This document shows positions 15,873 through 24,523 of a DNA stretch of 53,467 bases, in pieces. The stretch spans positions 1-53,467 of the forward strand of contig JANDJC010000016.1 in NCBI GenBank assembly GCA_024331045.1, given 5' to 3'. The position numbers and the translations under genes are program-made. Position 1 is the stretch's first letter; every line of letters begins with the position of its first letter. This DNA comes from Nitrospira sp. Its GTDB lineage: Bacteria > Nitrospirota > Nitrospiria > Nitrospirales > Nitrospiraceae. Under the pieces are notes generated by a model that ran no database searches, had not been told where the DNA came from, and saw only the letters and a list, made by a program, of their open reading frames with translations.

Positions 15873-16238
15873 TCAGCCGATTGGATCAAAGGGAGCGAAA
15901 CTCCGGATATACGACAAGATGTCCCAGATCTCTTGATCCGACAGACGATCCGCCCATCCGTGCATGGGGCTGAAAAGGACGCCGTGCTTGATCGAAAGAT
16001 ACAGTTCCATATCCGTCTTGATCCGTGACTTGGCCGACCGGAAATTCACCGGAGGCACGATCAGATCTTTGATGTCGGACCCCAGTCCGTCACCGGCGGT
16101 TCCATGACACCCGGCACAATGCCGTTCATAGAGTACCTTGCCTTCCTTGGGAGCCCCCTGCTGAGACACAGCCGGCATCGGAGCGCTCATGAGCAAGACC
16201 ATGGCAACAGTCAGAACACCGAAGAGACGTGCCTTCAT
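15873..16238 (-). CDS. Secreted monohaem cytochrome c, paralogue of the one at 5342
   Basis: A 121-residue periplasmic cytochrome. It has a signal peptide (residues 1-24, ending PAVSQ) and haem site CAGCH at 41-45. The block 'DLIVPPVNFRSAKSRIKTDM' and 'GVLFSPMHGWADRLSDQEIW' closely follow the cytochrome at 5342-5701, including the candidate axial methionine in SPMH. ATG 16238 has GAGAGGA upstream. It is the last gene of the leftward cytochrome run, 92 bases below the DUF3365 gene. Confidence 0.93.
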   Translation of the reverse strand: MKARLFGVLTVAMVLLMSAPMPAVSQQGAPKEGKVLYERHCAGCHGTAGDGLGSDIKDLIVPPVNFRSAKSRIKTDMELYLSIKHGVLFSPMHGWADRLSDQEIWDILSYIRSFAPFDPIG

Positions 16239-16330
16239 GCCTATCCTCTCTTTTTGAATAACCAAATGGCCGACTCTCGCTCAGAAACTGGTTCTCAAAC
16301 CCTCAGGATCATCCATCGGGGCCATTGATC

Positions 16331-16936
16331 CTACCGTTCGGCGCCTAGCGGCCGTTTGATGCTCACCGCTCCCCGCAGATCGCCGACCTCGTACCCCGTC
16401 GCTTGATCGAAGGGATATTGCGCCTTCAGCACCGTTGTTATTTCTTCCGGTATCCGATCGCTTGGCCCATGGCAAAGAAGACAATGGGGTTGCACCACGA
16501 TCGGTTTCATAAACCGGTAGTACCGCCCGTTCGGTTCCGTAACAATCTCACTGTGCGTCATTCCCATCAAATCCTCTCCCTTGGCCGCTCGCTCGGCAAA
16601 TGTGGTCAAGACCTGCTGCTCCCAGACATCGGGCATGCCGAGGAGGGGATTGCGCACCCTCGTGCCCACTCTTGTCACCCGCCAGCCCTGTTCCCGCGAC
16701 AATCGGCCGGCAAGTTCCGGCGCAAGATCGGCGCAGACCTTCACGACCTCCGTCGGACCTCCCTTGGCCATCTCCCTCCTCATGGCCTCGCCGAACTGCC
16801 TGATCAACGTGGTCGCCACCTCCGAAGCGGCCTTGTCGTATTCCGCGAGCTCAGCCGCCTCACCTCCCACTGGCGACGCCGCCAGTAGAGCGGCGCTCAC
16901 CAGAGCCAGGTGGACTCCCCATCTGCTTCCCTTCAT
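16331..16936 (-). CDS. DUF3365 (Tll0287-like) secreted haem protein
   Basis: A 201-residue exported protein with a c-type haem site CLLCH at 152-156. The DUF3365 hallmarks are present: 'VVKVCADLAPELAGRLS', then 'TRVRNPLLGMPDVWEQQVL', 'YYRFMKPIVVQPHCLLCHG' and the late 'GYEVGDLRGAVSIKRPL'. The fold is PAS-like. Family members act as haem-based sensors or redox proteins. A signal peptide spans about residues 1-27. ATG 16936 follows GGGAGGTG. It sits 53 bases after the metal-binding gene at 16990, with which it may form one transcript. Confidence 0.9.
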   Translation of the reverse strand: MKGSRWGVHLALVSAALLAASPVGGEAAELAEYDKAASEVATTLIRQFGEAMRREMAKGGPTEVVKVCADLAPELAGRLSREQGWRVTRVGTRVRNPLLGMPDVWEQQVLTTFAERAAKGEDLMGMTHSEIVTEPNGRYYRFMKPIVVQPHCLLCHGPSDRIPEEITTVLKAQYPFDQATGYEVGDLRGAVSIKRPLGAER

Positions 16937-16989
16937 CGCAGCACCTCCCGAATCATCTCGGCCCTGAGTCTCTTGTGATTTTCTGATTT

Positions 16990-17787
16990 TCAATGTTCGT
17001 GCGTGGCTCCTCCGGTGGTCACGCCTCCCGCATGGTCATCGTTCCCATGCCCCTCGCTCCCATGCCCTTCCTGATGACCAGCACCTGTTCCTCCATGACT
17101 TCCCTGTCCCATACTTCCATGCTCCATGCCACCCATCCCAGACTGGTGTCCGCCGCCGCGTTCGCCATGTCCGCCTCCACTCACTCCGCCTCCGCCCATT
17201 CCACCTCCACCCATCCCACCACCCATGCCGCCGCGCCCTCGTCCTCCCATGCCGCCCATCATGCCGCCGCCACCCATGCCGCCGCCCATTCCTCCTCCAC
17301 GCTGTCTCTTGCTTTCTCTTTTCATCTGCTCACGATGGGCGCGGTCCTTTTCCCGCTGATCGGGCGTCAACAGAACCTTGGCGCTCTGCTGAGCCTTGAT
17401 CGCTGAAAAGAGCAAGGCTCCCTCCGATCGCTTCAGTTGCTCGATCTTTGCCTGAATCTCGGCGAGGTCGGTTTTTTCATCCTCGAGCAGCGCGTCCAGC
17501 TCAAGTTTGGCGATTTTTCGGTCGGCCTCCAATCGCGCCTCCGTCCGTTTGTAATCCAACTGAAGGGTCTTGAGCTTGGCGATTTGCTCGGCCGTGAGCC
17601 CGAACTCCTTGGCATGTTTCAACAGATGGGTAATGTAGTGTCCACTGTGGTCTGCCTGCTCCTCGGGATCGTGGCCTCCATGCCCCATCTGCCCATGCCC
17701 CTGATCGGCCAACGCCGGCGATCCAGTTAGGCTCACGATCAAGAGGACGCTCGCCACTCCTTGCCATAATTTTCTCATCGGTTGCAT
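16990..17787 (-). CDS. Secreted Spy/CpxP-like protein with a Gly/Met/His-rich metal-binding tail
   Basis: The 265-residue protein has a signal peptide (residues 1-27, ending PALADQ) and a His-rich linker (GHGQMGHGGHDPEEQADHSG). A helical LTXXQ-type core follows ('EFGLTAEQIAKLKTLQ' and 'VLLTPDQREKDRAHREQ'), and the last 100 residues are almost entirely Gly, Met and His. The core is like the periplasmic metal-resistance and chaperone proteins Spy, CpxP and CnrX. The tail looks like a copper or nickel sponge. ATG 17787 has GGAGG eight bases upstream. It heads a run into the DUF3365 haem protein. Which metal it binds is not known. Confidence 0.85.
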   Translation of the reverse strand: MQPMRKLWQGVASVLLIVSLTGSPALADQGHGQMGHGGHDPEEQADHSGHYITHLLKHAKEFGLTAEQIAKLKTLQLDYKRTEARLEADRKIAKLELDALLEDEKTDLAEIQAKIEQLKRSEGALLFSAIKAQQSAKVLLTPDQREKDRAHREQMKRESKRQRGGGMGGGMGGGGMMGGMGGRGRGGMGGGMGGGGMGGGGVSGGGHGERGGGHQSGMGGMEHGSMGQGSHGGTGAGHQEGHGSEGHGNDDHAGGVTTGGATHEH

Positions 17788-18680
17788 CGTTGTTCCCTCC
17801 TGTTGAACTGTCGCAGCATCACTGAACCCAATAGCCAGCTCCCTCCAATAAGAGCGTTTTCGATCACAGGGGATTCAACCATGGAGTTGCGATTCCGGTG
17901 CCGCGGAGATGGCCTCACGCTTTCCATTGAACGACCGTGAAACACAAAGTAGGGAGACCATCAAGCCAAGAGGAGCGTCAGGATGCGTCTGCAGGATGCG
18001 TCTGAAGGAAGAGAAGCTTGTGGCGCAGGAATACTCAGGCCACATGAGTCTCGTGTGGAAAAACGCACCAGCGAAAGCAGAGAAAAGAAATCAGTCCGGT
18101 CTATTGCCCCGCGATCGAGCCGCATGATCGAGCCGAGAGAGGCTGATAGAGGAGTTTCTTCCTCTCAAGGGCTCGTCGCTCACTGACGATCATGTTTCCC
18201 GCACAGTTTCGCCAAGACGGCGAGAATCTCGGCCGTGCGCGGCAAGGACGGCTCGCAGAGTTGGGCAAGCCCCGACGACCAGTCATGGATCTGCAGGCCG
18301 AGCGCTCTCGTCTGGAACGCGAGCTCGCCAAGATGCGGAGGGAGCGCGCCATCGTAAAAAGCCACCGCGTACTTTGCGAAGGCGCGGCTGCTCAGTACGC
18401 CCTCATGACGACGCTGCGCCACCAGTAGTCGCTGGCCTCTGGGGTCGAATCCGCGAGATGTCCCGCAGTGGGCACCATGCCTGATGCACCGCCGGCCCTC
18501 GAAGCGCCCCCAGGAGAACGCACGGTTGGAAACAGCACGTACGTGCCGACTGCGGAAGGCTGGTTGTCTCTCGCCAGTATCAAGGATCGTTCACCTGCGA
18601 GGTGGTCAACCACGCGATGGCGGAACTGGTTCATTCCTCCTCTGGTATCAAAAAAGCAACCGCTTCTCTCCCCTTCCCTC
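17788..18680. other. Long region without a clear gene; possible decayed reading frame
   Basis: Nearly 900 bases with no supportable intact gene. On the minus strand, 18180-18422 stays open and its frame extends upstream as '...GFDPRGQRLLVAQRRH' and 'GVLSSRAFAKYAVAFYDGAL', which has protein-like composition. It has no start signal and no recognised family, and an overlapping frame at 18392-18634 follows a GGAGG-ATG. These could be pieces of one frameshifted gene. I do not recognise what it was. Confidence 0.35.
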
Positions 18681-19079
18681 TTACTCGCTCTTCCTTCCTA
18701 CGGGCTCCTTCAACCCTACGGGCTCCTTCAACGTTCCTTCCCATGGAGGCATTGCTGATGAGGGAACGCCATTGAGAGCGCCATTGAGATGGAGATCATA
18801 TTTCTTTCCGTTCGTTGCTGTTTCCGTTACCGGCCGCTTGGAGGCATATCGCTGACGGATGGTCTCCCCTGCCGGAACGACCGACGGCTCCTGTCGAGGT
18901 GGAGCACTTCTCTGCTCGATATCCTGCAGTCTGCTCCATATGGCGTATGGCATGGCGATCACACATGCCACAAGAACGGGGACCAGATACTGATTCCAGG
19001 CAACAGCCGCGACAACTAACACGATGGCCAGCACGTACTGGATGATTTCCAACAGCCCGATTCGTTGACGTTGACTCAT
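18681..19079 (-). CDS. Small membrane protein of unknown function with two helices
   Basis: A 132-residue protein. Residues 10-45 form two closely spaced hydrophobic helices (IIQYVLAIVLVVAAVAW, then YLVPVLVACVIAMPYAIW), followed by a polar, proline-containing cytoplasmic tail. Near the C-terminus a six-residue unit repeats (LKEPVG LKEPVG), encoded by an 18-base tandem repeat. ATG 19079 has GGAGG seven bases before it. The ATG at 19085 is too near that site. No family is recognised. It stands alone between two long non-coding stretches. Confidence 0.6.
   Translation of the reverse strand: MSQRQRIGLLEIIQYVLAIVLVVAAVAWNQYLVPVLVACVIAMPYAIWSRLQDIEQRSAPPRQEPSVVPAGETIRQRYASKRPVTETATNGKKYDLHLNGALNGVPSSAMPPWEGTLKEPVGLKEPVGRKSE
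18698..18733. repeat. 18-bp tandem repeat, two copies
   Basis: The word ctacgggctccttcaac occurs twice with an 18-base period. It lies inside the 3' end of the small membrane-protein gene and keeps the reading frame (six codons per unit), giving a duplicated KEPVGL motif. Confidence 0.7.
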
Positions 19080-19780
19080 CGACATGCCTCCAGCCCTATC
19101 CACCTTTGTGTTCTCTCATTTCAGGCCTCCGTGATCCCTTTTTCGAGCACACCGCAAACGACAAGCCCCGGCTCATCTTTTTCCGGCCTTTCTTGGTTTC
19201 CTTCTTTCCTCCTTCCTGATCCCTCGGCTGCAAACATCTGCTTCCTTCGACGTCCTATTGGTGGCTTGCGAAAGCCGACGACACAGCAAGATCGACGTCA
19301 CGCCCTGTTGAGACGGAGCCAATGGCAATGACAACCCAGACAGCCGAGGCAATGGTCGTATTTCTTCTCCAAAACATCCCGAACATCCTGCTCCCCCTGA
19401 GTTTTTTCGAACTCCCTAGTAGAGCCCTTTGGAGGGAAATGCATGTTCGGTGCCGCAAGAAACCTCCGAACAAGTCTCGTCGCCACTCTGAATTTCTCAA
19501 ATTAAAGAACTGCACTGCCATTTCGCGAGAGCCGCGAATCGTCATCACATCCCCTTACATCCCCACAACTTACACACACGACCTCGTAAGGATCAGGATT
19601 GCGCGTGCGTCCGTATGGGCTGACAGCAGAATCGTTGGATCGCGCATATGCGCACGAACGACGGGTCGTCAAACAACCCTGTGGCGGGATTGTTGAGGCA
19701 TGTTTGTCAGCGGATCAATTTTAACATCGGCCCTTGCTACTGACGTGGAGCAGGCCGAATCAGGCGACCATTAACTCCCG
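19080..19780. other. Intergenic region without a supportable gene
   Basis: About 700 bases. A minus-strand frame at 19255-19548 and a plus-strand frame at 19322-19696 are open, but neither has a ribosome-binding site or recognisable protein features, and they overlap each other. I see no repeat or RNA gene here. Confidence 0.35.
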
Positions 19781-20317
19781 TCACTCATCTGTGGAGTCTT
19801 CTTGATCGCGAGGGCTTTCGGCTTGATGACGAGGGCCCATTCTTGGCCCCATTCCCTCTCTAGGCCCCATGCCTCGACGGCCGTGTCTCTGGGCGAAGGT
19901 CCGTTCATACTGAATCACACTCCAAATCTCTTCGTCGGACAGCATGGTGCCGAATCCGACCATGGCCGTGCCGGGCGAACCGTGTTTGATCACCCAAAAA
20001 ATTTCTCCCTCCGTGCGGTGTCGCCAAAATCCATGGTGCCGGAAGTTCCTGGGCGGAGGGTTCAACTGAGCCGCCGCCGGGCCATTGCCATTTCCATCCA
20101 CGCCGTGACAATTGAGACAGGTGCCCTTGCCGTGATAAATCGCTTTGCCTTGCTCAATGACCTCGGGAGAAAAGGGCACCGGGCTTTTGAGCGCCCGTGC
20201 CTCGGCCAGTTTATCGGGCGGTACTCTCGGCCGCATCAGGTGCCGTTCGGCGTCTGCCGGAGACGACGAAAGGGCGACCGTCGCTGCCAACAATAAGAAG
20301 CATGTTCCTTGTCTCAT
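19781..20317 (-). CDS. Secreted monohaem cytochrome c
   Basis: A 178-residue periplasmic cytochrome with a signal peptide (residues 1-22, ending PADA) and haem site CLNCH at 67-71. The motifs 'MRPRVPPDKLAEARALKSPV', 'FWVIKHGSPGTAMVGFG' and 'LSDEEIWSVIQYERTFA' are shared with the adjacent cytochrome at 20314, which indicates tandem duplication. 'TAMVGF' holds the likely axial methionine. The C-terminus has a short repeat rich in Gly, Met, Pro and Arg (MGPREGMGPRMGPRH). ATG 20317 overlaps the stop of the upstream cytochrome by four bases (ATGA), so translation is coupled. Confidence 0.93.
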   Translation of the reverse strand: MRQGTCFLLLAATVALSSSPADAERHLMRPRVPPDKLAEARALKSPVPFSPEVIEQGKAIYHGKGTCLNCHGVDGNGNGPAAAQLNPPPRNFRHHGFWRHRTEGEIFWVIKHGSPGTAMVGFGTMLSDEEIWSVIQYERTFAQRHGRRGMGPREGMGPRMGPRHQAESPRDQEDSTDE

Positions 20318-20796
20318 GGTTCGGTCGCCTGTCCGCCCATTGCGAACGACCGCACGTAGCGTAGCACCAACCACGCTTCTTCTTCCGTCAAAATGAGCGG
20401 AACAAAGGGAGCCATCGCCGTGCCCTTGCTGCCGTTCTTCAAAATCCAGAACAGCTCTCCATCGGTCCTAGCGGCCTGCCACTCTTTATCGGTAAAATCG
20501 CGAGGCAACGGCCCCCTCACCGTCCCCGGTTCGATGTCGCTGCCCAATCCTTTGCCGTCTTTTCCATGGCAGGTCACGCAGAATGCTTTTCCATGAAACA
20601 ATTGCTTGCCCTTTTCGATCACCTCGCTGGTCGCCGGAAACGGATTGGTCCACGTTTTGACTTCCTCGATCTGATCCGCCGGCACCCGAGGCTTCAACAC
20701 TGCTTCGTCCGCGCCAAAGGCTTGAAGGCTGGTCATTCCTATTGTCACCGCGCCGATCGTCATCACGAGCACCGTCGCCGAGAGATGGACGTTCAT
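20314..20796 (-). CDS. Secreted monohaem cytochrome c, tandem paralogue
   Basis: A 160-residue periplasmic cytochrome. It has a signal peptide (residues 1-29, ending AFGAD) and haem site CVTCH at 73-77. 'VLKPRVPADQIEEVKTW' and 'WILKNGSKGTAMAPFVPL' parallel the next gene downstream. 'TAMAPF' supplies the probable methionine ligand. ATG 20796 is preceded by an AAGAGG-type site. It shares four bases with the downstream cytochrome gene, so the two products are likely made in similar amounts and may work as partners. Confidence 0.93.
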   Translation of the reverse strand: MNVHLSATVLVMTIGAVTIGMTSLQAFGADEAVLKPRVPADQIEEVKTWTNPFPATSEVIEKGKQLFHGKAFCVTCHGKDGKGLGSDIEPGTVRGPLPRDFTDKEWQAARTDGELFWILKNGSKGTAMAPFVPLILTEEEAWLVLRYVRSFAMGGQATEP

Positions 20797-20888
20797 TTCT
20801 CTTGCCTCTTCACGCGCTCTCTTATGACTACCTTCAGAAGAGGACCGGCCTCCCGTTTCCGGCAAGCCGGTCCATCAGACCGGCCTCC

Positions 20889-21410
20889 TTACTTGTCCGC
20901 GTAGCCGGGGAACTTGTGTCCGAGCGATTGAGGATAGGTCACCGTGCCATCCGGAAATTCCTGGCCATGTTGCCAGAGGTGATAAATCACCCCGTCCGTC
21001 TGGGCCGCGGCCTCCGCCACCTTGGCGGCCTGGTCATCGGGCATATCCAGGACTTTCACGCGGCCTGTCGCAATCTCGACCTTGTGATCGTGAAAATAGC
21101 GATGCCAATGGATGGCAGGCAATTTTCTCGTGAGATCCTTGGCGACGAAATATTCCACTCCCACGAGCGGCGCCTTGGGATCGGTGGATTCGAATAGGAG
21201 ACACTGAAGAATCTTGTCGGAAATGCCCTTGCAGTAATGGTGAAACGGCCCGCCCGGCGTCCCATCCGGCATCATATGCGGTGCCTGGACATGGATCTCA
21301 TAGCCTGTCGCTGGACTGGCCAACTCTCCGGCAATGGCCATTGGCGATGTCACTCCCACGATTCCCAACGCACCCATAGCAACCGCTGTTCTAATCCCTC
21401 TCCCCATCAT
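20889..21410 (-). CDS. Exported DUF1264-family protein
   Basis: A 173-residue protein with a signal peptide (about residues 1-28) and a DUF1264 core: 'GYEIHVQAPHMMPDGTPGGP', then 'HHYCKGISDKILQCLLFES', 'PLVGVEYFVAKDLTRKLP' and 'WHRYFHDHKVEI'. The family includes plant oil-body-associated proteins; its biochemical role is unknown. The many His residues (HHY, HWHRYFHDH, YHLWQHGQE) would suit metal binding. ATG 21410 has GGGAGG eight bases upstream. It stands just upstream of the paired cytochrome genes (92 bases) and may share their transcript. Confidence 0.85.
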   Translation of the reverse strand: MMGRGIRTAVAMGALGIVGVTSPMAIAGELASPATGYEIHVQAPHMMPDGTPGGPFHHYCKGISDKILQCLLFESTDPKAPLVGVEYFVAKDLTRKLPAIHWHRYFHDHKVEIATGRVKVLDMPDDQAAKVAEAAAQTDGVIYHLWQHGQEFPDGTVTYPQSLGHKFPGYADK

Positions 21411-21633
21411 TCCAACAACCTCCCTCTCTAGCGGAGCCCCGGCCCGGCCCATCCGGACTGAGAAGCACCTCCGCATATGACAGGCTGTTGGAGACAGGTT
21501 CGTCCAAAAGGATTCATCCTCCCTCCCGCATCACCGTTTATCCGTTTTTCACGGACAGCGGCGCAATGGCCGCAGTTCTTCCCTTCAGCAACCTTACCAA
21601 AACGCCCGGTCACGACAGCAGTGATTCCTTCGC

Positions 21634-21993
21634 TTAGAACGAGACGATCCGATCCCGCTCGGCCACCGCCTTGATGTAATCGGGCATCGCCTTGATAGAA
21701 GCTCCTTTAACCAGATCCGCCTCGCCGATTTGCCTGGCCACGGCACACGCCCCGCACACCCAGATAGGCACCCCGGCCGCCTGCACGGCGGCGAGCAGGT
21801 CTTTCAGCGGCGAAAGATTGACGCCGGTGACATGATCGGCCACGCCTTTCCGCGCCAACGTGACCGCCTCGTTCCACAGCCAGAGCACCACGTCATGCCC
21901 CTGCTCCTTGGCCGTCTTCGCCGCCATGAACGGTAAAGTTGCCATAGTTGGATCATCCGTGCCTCGACTGCCTGAAATGATGAACGTTGCCAT
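21634..21993 (-). CDS. DsrE/DsrF-like family protein
   Basis: A 119-residue soluble protein with the DsrE fold: 'ATFIISGSRGTDDPTMATLP', 'DVVLWLWNEAVTLARKGVAD', then the cysteine pair C80 and C83 in 'VPIWVCGACAVARQIG' and the late 'IKAVAERDRIVSF'. The conserved Cys position is where DsrE and TusD proteins carry a persulfide. ATG 21993 follows AAAGGAG. A sulfur-relay or thiol role is an inference from the fold and the cysteines. Nearby genes include a rhodanese fusion and a TsdA-like cytochrome. Confidence 0.88.
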   Translation of the reverse strand: MATFIISGSRGTDDPTMATLPFMAAKTAKEQGHDVVLWLWNEAVTLARKGVADHVTGVNLSPLKDLLAAVQAAGVPIWVCGACAVARQIGEADLVKGASIKAMPDYIKAVAERDRIVSF

Positions 21994-22262
21994 AAAATCG
22001 TCTCCTTTATGAGTTCGTCACCTCGTCCCTTATTCCCCTTGCCCCCTGCCCCGGTCCCTTCGTCCACCGCACGACTGATCTGACTGTGCCCCCACCATCC
22101 CTCTCATTCCCTCTTAAGAATGGACCTTCAGACCCTGGATCAGGGTCGGATACTTCCGACACCGCCCAGGGCCTGGACCATCATCTTTGATCACCCCCTC
22201 AGCAAGATGGGACGAATTTCTCTTGCCAAGGCAAACGGTCTTCGAATGCGCTGGAGGCACGC

Positions 22263-22757
22263 TCACCCGCCACCAATCTCTCCTCTGGTTTCAATCACAA
22301 ACAACTCGCCTTTCACTTCGGGATGGATATCACACCACAAGGCGTGCCGCAAACTCTCGGCCCCGCCGGTCAGCGGATCAAAATTGGACGGGGCCGTGGC
22401 AAAACGGAGCGTCATCGTCTTTCCCGCCTCGACGTGAAAGGACCGAAACTGTTTTCCCCTCACCTCAGTGCCGCCCTCGACCTTCACGGGAATATCCTTG
22501 AACAACGTCGATGCAAAGCCATGCGTCACGGAATCCTGATTACGGACAACAATGATCGTGTCGTGCGACGGCATCGTGACGCCGACCGTCTCATAGCCGT
22601 GCTGGCGGTCCCTGATGGTGATTTCCACTTTTGAGGGCGGCGCCTCCATCCCCTTCACCTGTGCATATGCAACATCTCTCTGACCGCCCCACGCCATCAA
22701 CGGTACGATGGCAAGTGACATGGCGAACAATGGTGATCGGTATCGTCGAACGTTCAT
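22263..22757 (-). CDS. Secreted cupredoxin-like protein lacking the usual methionine ligand
   Basis: The 164-residue protein has a signal peptide (about residues 1-32, ending AYAQ) and a cupredoxin beta-sandwich. Copper ligand candidates are H79 (SVTHGFAS), C142 and H145 (LWCDIHPEVKGEL). In the common CxIHPxM motif the sixth position after Cys is Met; here it is V148. The site may therefore be a three-ligand or otherwise unusual copper centre. ATG 22757 follows GGGAGGGGAAAC. It lies between the DsrE gene and a tetrahaem cytochrome, which suggests a role as a soluble electron carrier. Confidence 0.85.
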   Translation of the reverse strand: MNVRRYRSPLFAMSLAIVPLMAWGGQRDVAYAQVKGMEAPPSKVEITIRDRQHGYETVGVTMPSHDTIIVVRNQDSVTHGFASTLFKDIPVKVEGGTEVRGKQFRSFHVEAGKTMTLRFATAPSNFDPLTGGAESLRHALWCDIHPEVKGELFVIETRGEIGGG

Positions 22758-22996
22758 GTTTCCCCTCCCTTTTGATAACGATAGCATTTCGCCCCCTCTT
22801 TTCTATGGAACGTTCGGCCCCTTCGGACCGTGTCGGCCTCGACGTTTGCTTCCCTCCTTTCCCCCATCTCCATCATCTGGGCCATGAGCGCCGGCGTTCA
22901 GCTATTTCGGCCTCGCTGAAGAGCGCGGCGGCCATCGACGGGTTGCCCATTCCATCTATGGACCGCTTCCTTGAACTCAGGCCTCACACCACTTCA

Positions 22997-24409
22997 TCAC
23001 TTCGCCAAACTCCTGATGTATCGAATCAACTGCCACACCTGCTCGTCCGTTAGTGCGGGAAACGCCATCATGCCGGTGCCAGGCGAGCCATTTTTGATAA
23101 TCCAGAACAATTGGCCGTCGGGAATATTCTCCATCATGACGCCGCATGTGAAGTTCCTCGGCGGGGGGACCAACGCGGCACCCATTAGCCCCTTTCCATC
23201 GCCCTGCTCGCCATGGCAGAGGGCACAGGCAATAGGCTGGGCGGTTTTTAAAAACAGCGCCTTCCCTTCAGCAATGGCGGAAGCGGAAGGCGGTACCGGA
23301 TTCGTCATGCGCAAAAACTCATCAGGAGCCTTGGCCGTCCTGCGCGGCTGCACACAGCTACCGGTCTCGCCAACGCTTGGCGCCGCCGGTTCGGGCGCCC
23401 CCTTGAACGTCGCCTTCAAATAGGCGATCACATCCGCCACTCCCTGCTGTCCGATCGTCAGCCCCCAGTACGGCATGGTCGGCGACTTGCCCACCGCCGG
23501 ACCTCCGTGGTTGATTACGTTGTACAGATATTCCATCGGCAGTTTCTCAAACGGCATATTGGCATGAATGGCCGGTTTCGGCTCCAATCCCGACGCGGCG
23601 GGGCCGTCGCCCTTCCCTGTAAAGCCATGGCACTGGGCGCAATATTCCTTGTACAAGGCCTTCCCTCGATCAACGCTCGCATTGGCAAACTCAAAGCTTG
23701 TCCAGGGCTCATAGTAGTGAAACTCGCTGACCCCTTGCACGACGAGAAAACCGATCAATGATCGCAACTGCAGGTCAGTCAGGTCGGCCAGGAATTCTCC
23801 TGAATGGACGACAAAGTCCTGCGGATTCTGGCCGAAACGATACAGCCAGTCCGCGTTGTAGCGCCGACCGGCATGCTGTAAGGCGGTGCTCTGTGGCCCT
23901 CCAATCAGTTTCCCATTTTCTTCAATGGTGTGGCAGCCGATGCAGGCATGTTCCTTGTAGAGTTTCGCCCCGACCATCACATCGAACTTCGTCACCTTTG
24001 TGACGTCGAAGGCGCCAACCGTCACACGCGGGTCTTTGTAGTGCTCCGCAAAATAGTCGGCGAGAGCATTCGCATCCGCCTCCGTCACCATCGGATGCTT
24101 CGATGGCATATTCGTGATGTCCCAAAGATACCCCTTGGCGTAGAGCGGCGCCTCCTTGCCGGTCAGCCAACGAATGAGCCAGGACCGTTGGTACTTGCTG
24201 CCGGCCCACATCAGGTCGGGAGCATGGAGCTTGAACCGTGATTCAGCGTTTCCTTTGAGCCTATGACATTGCACGCAGATCCGTTGAACAAGCTCCTTGG
24301 CACGGGCATGAGACGGCTCACTTCCGTAAGAAAGATCCTGCCCCCATCCCAGTCCGACACAGAGCACCATGACTCCCACCGCCGCATGCCCCGCTTTTCT
24401 CAGATTCAT
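22997..24409 (-). CDS. Secreted tetrahaem cytochrome c of fused monohaem domains
   Basis: The 470-residue periplasmic protein has four haem sites: CVQCH 45-49, CIGCH 156-160, CAQCH 257-261 and CALCH 395-399. The export signal covers residues 1-29. The domains are spaced about 100-140 residues apart, like beads. The last domain ('FWIIKNGSPGTGMMAFPALT' and 'QVWQLIRYIRSLAK') matches the single-domain cytochromes at 19781, 20314 and 25711, which points to assembly by domain fusion. ATG 24409 is the signal-peptide start, with GGAAGG seven bases before it. It could bridge electrons between several partners encoded around it. Confidence 0.93.
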   Translation of the reverse strand: MNLRKAGHAAVGVMVLCVGLGWGQDLSYGSEPSHARAKELVQRICVQCHRLKGNAESRFKLHAPDLMWAGSKYQRSWLIRWLTGKEAPLYAKGYLWDITNMPSKHPMVTEADANALADYFAEHYKDPRVTVGAFDVTKVTKFDVMVGAKLYKEHACIGCHTIEENGKLIGGPQSTALQHAGRRYNADWLYRFGQNPQDFVVHSGEFLADLTDLQLRSLIGFLVVQGVSEFHYYEPWTSFEFANASVDRGKALYKEYCAQCHGFTGKGDGPAASGLEPKPAIHANMPFEKLPMEYLYNVINHGGPAVGKSPTMPYWGLTIGQQGVADVIAYLKATFKGAPEPAAPSVGETGSCVQPRRTAKAPDEFLRMTNPVPPSASAIAEGKALFLKTAQPIACALCHGEQGDGKGLMGAALVPPPRNFTCGVMMENIPDGQLFWIIKNGSPGTGMMAFPALTDEQVWQLIRYIRSLAK

Positions 24410-24523
24410 TTTCGGTCCTTCCCCTCTTGAAATCCCGTGAAAACCCATGAGGTCGCCGGTCGTTGCTTTGCGATTTCTCGTCCTCCCGGCTGGTGCGCGA
24501 AATCTTCTTGGGGCAATGTCTCG

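Noticed and set aside
17126..17359. A proline-rich frame on the plus strand that looks like a repeat protein
   Set aside because: It is the reverse reading of the Gly/Met/His tail of the metal-binding protein gene.
19255..19696. Open frames on both strands in the 700-base gap
   Set aside because: They overlap each other, lack ribosome-binding sites and show no protein-like features.
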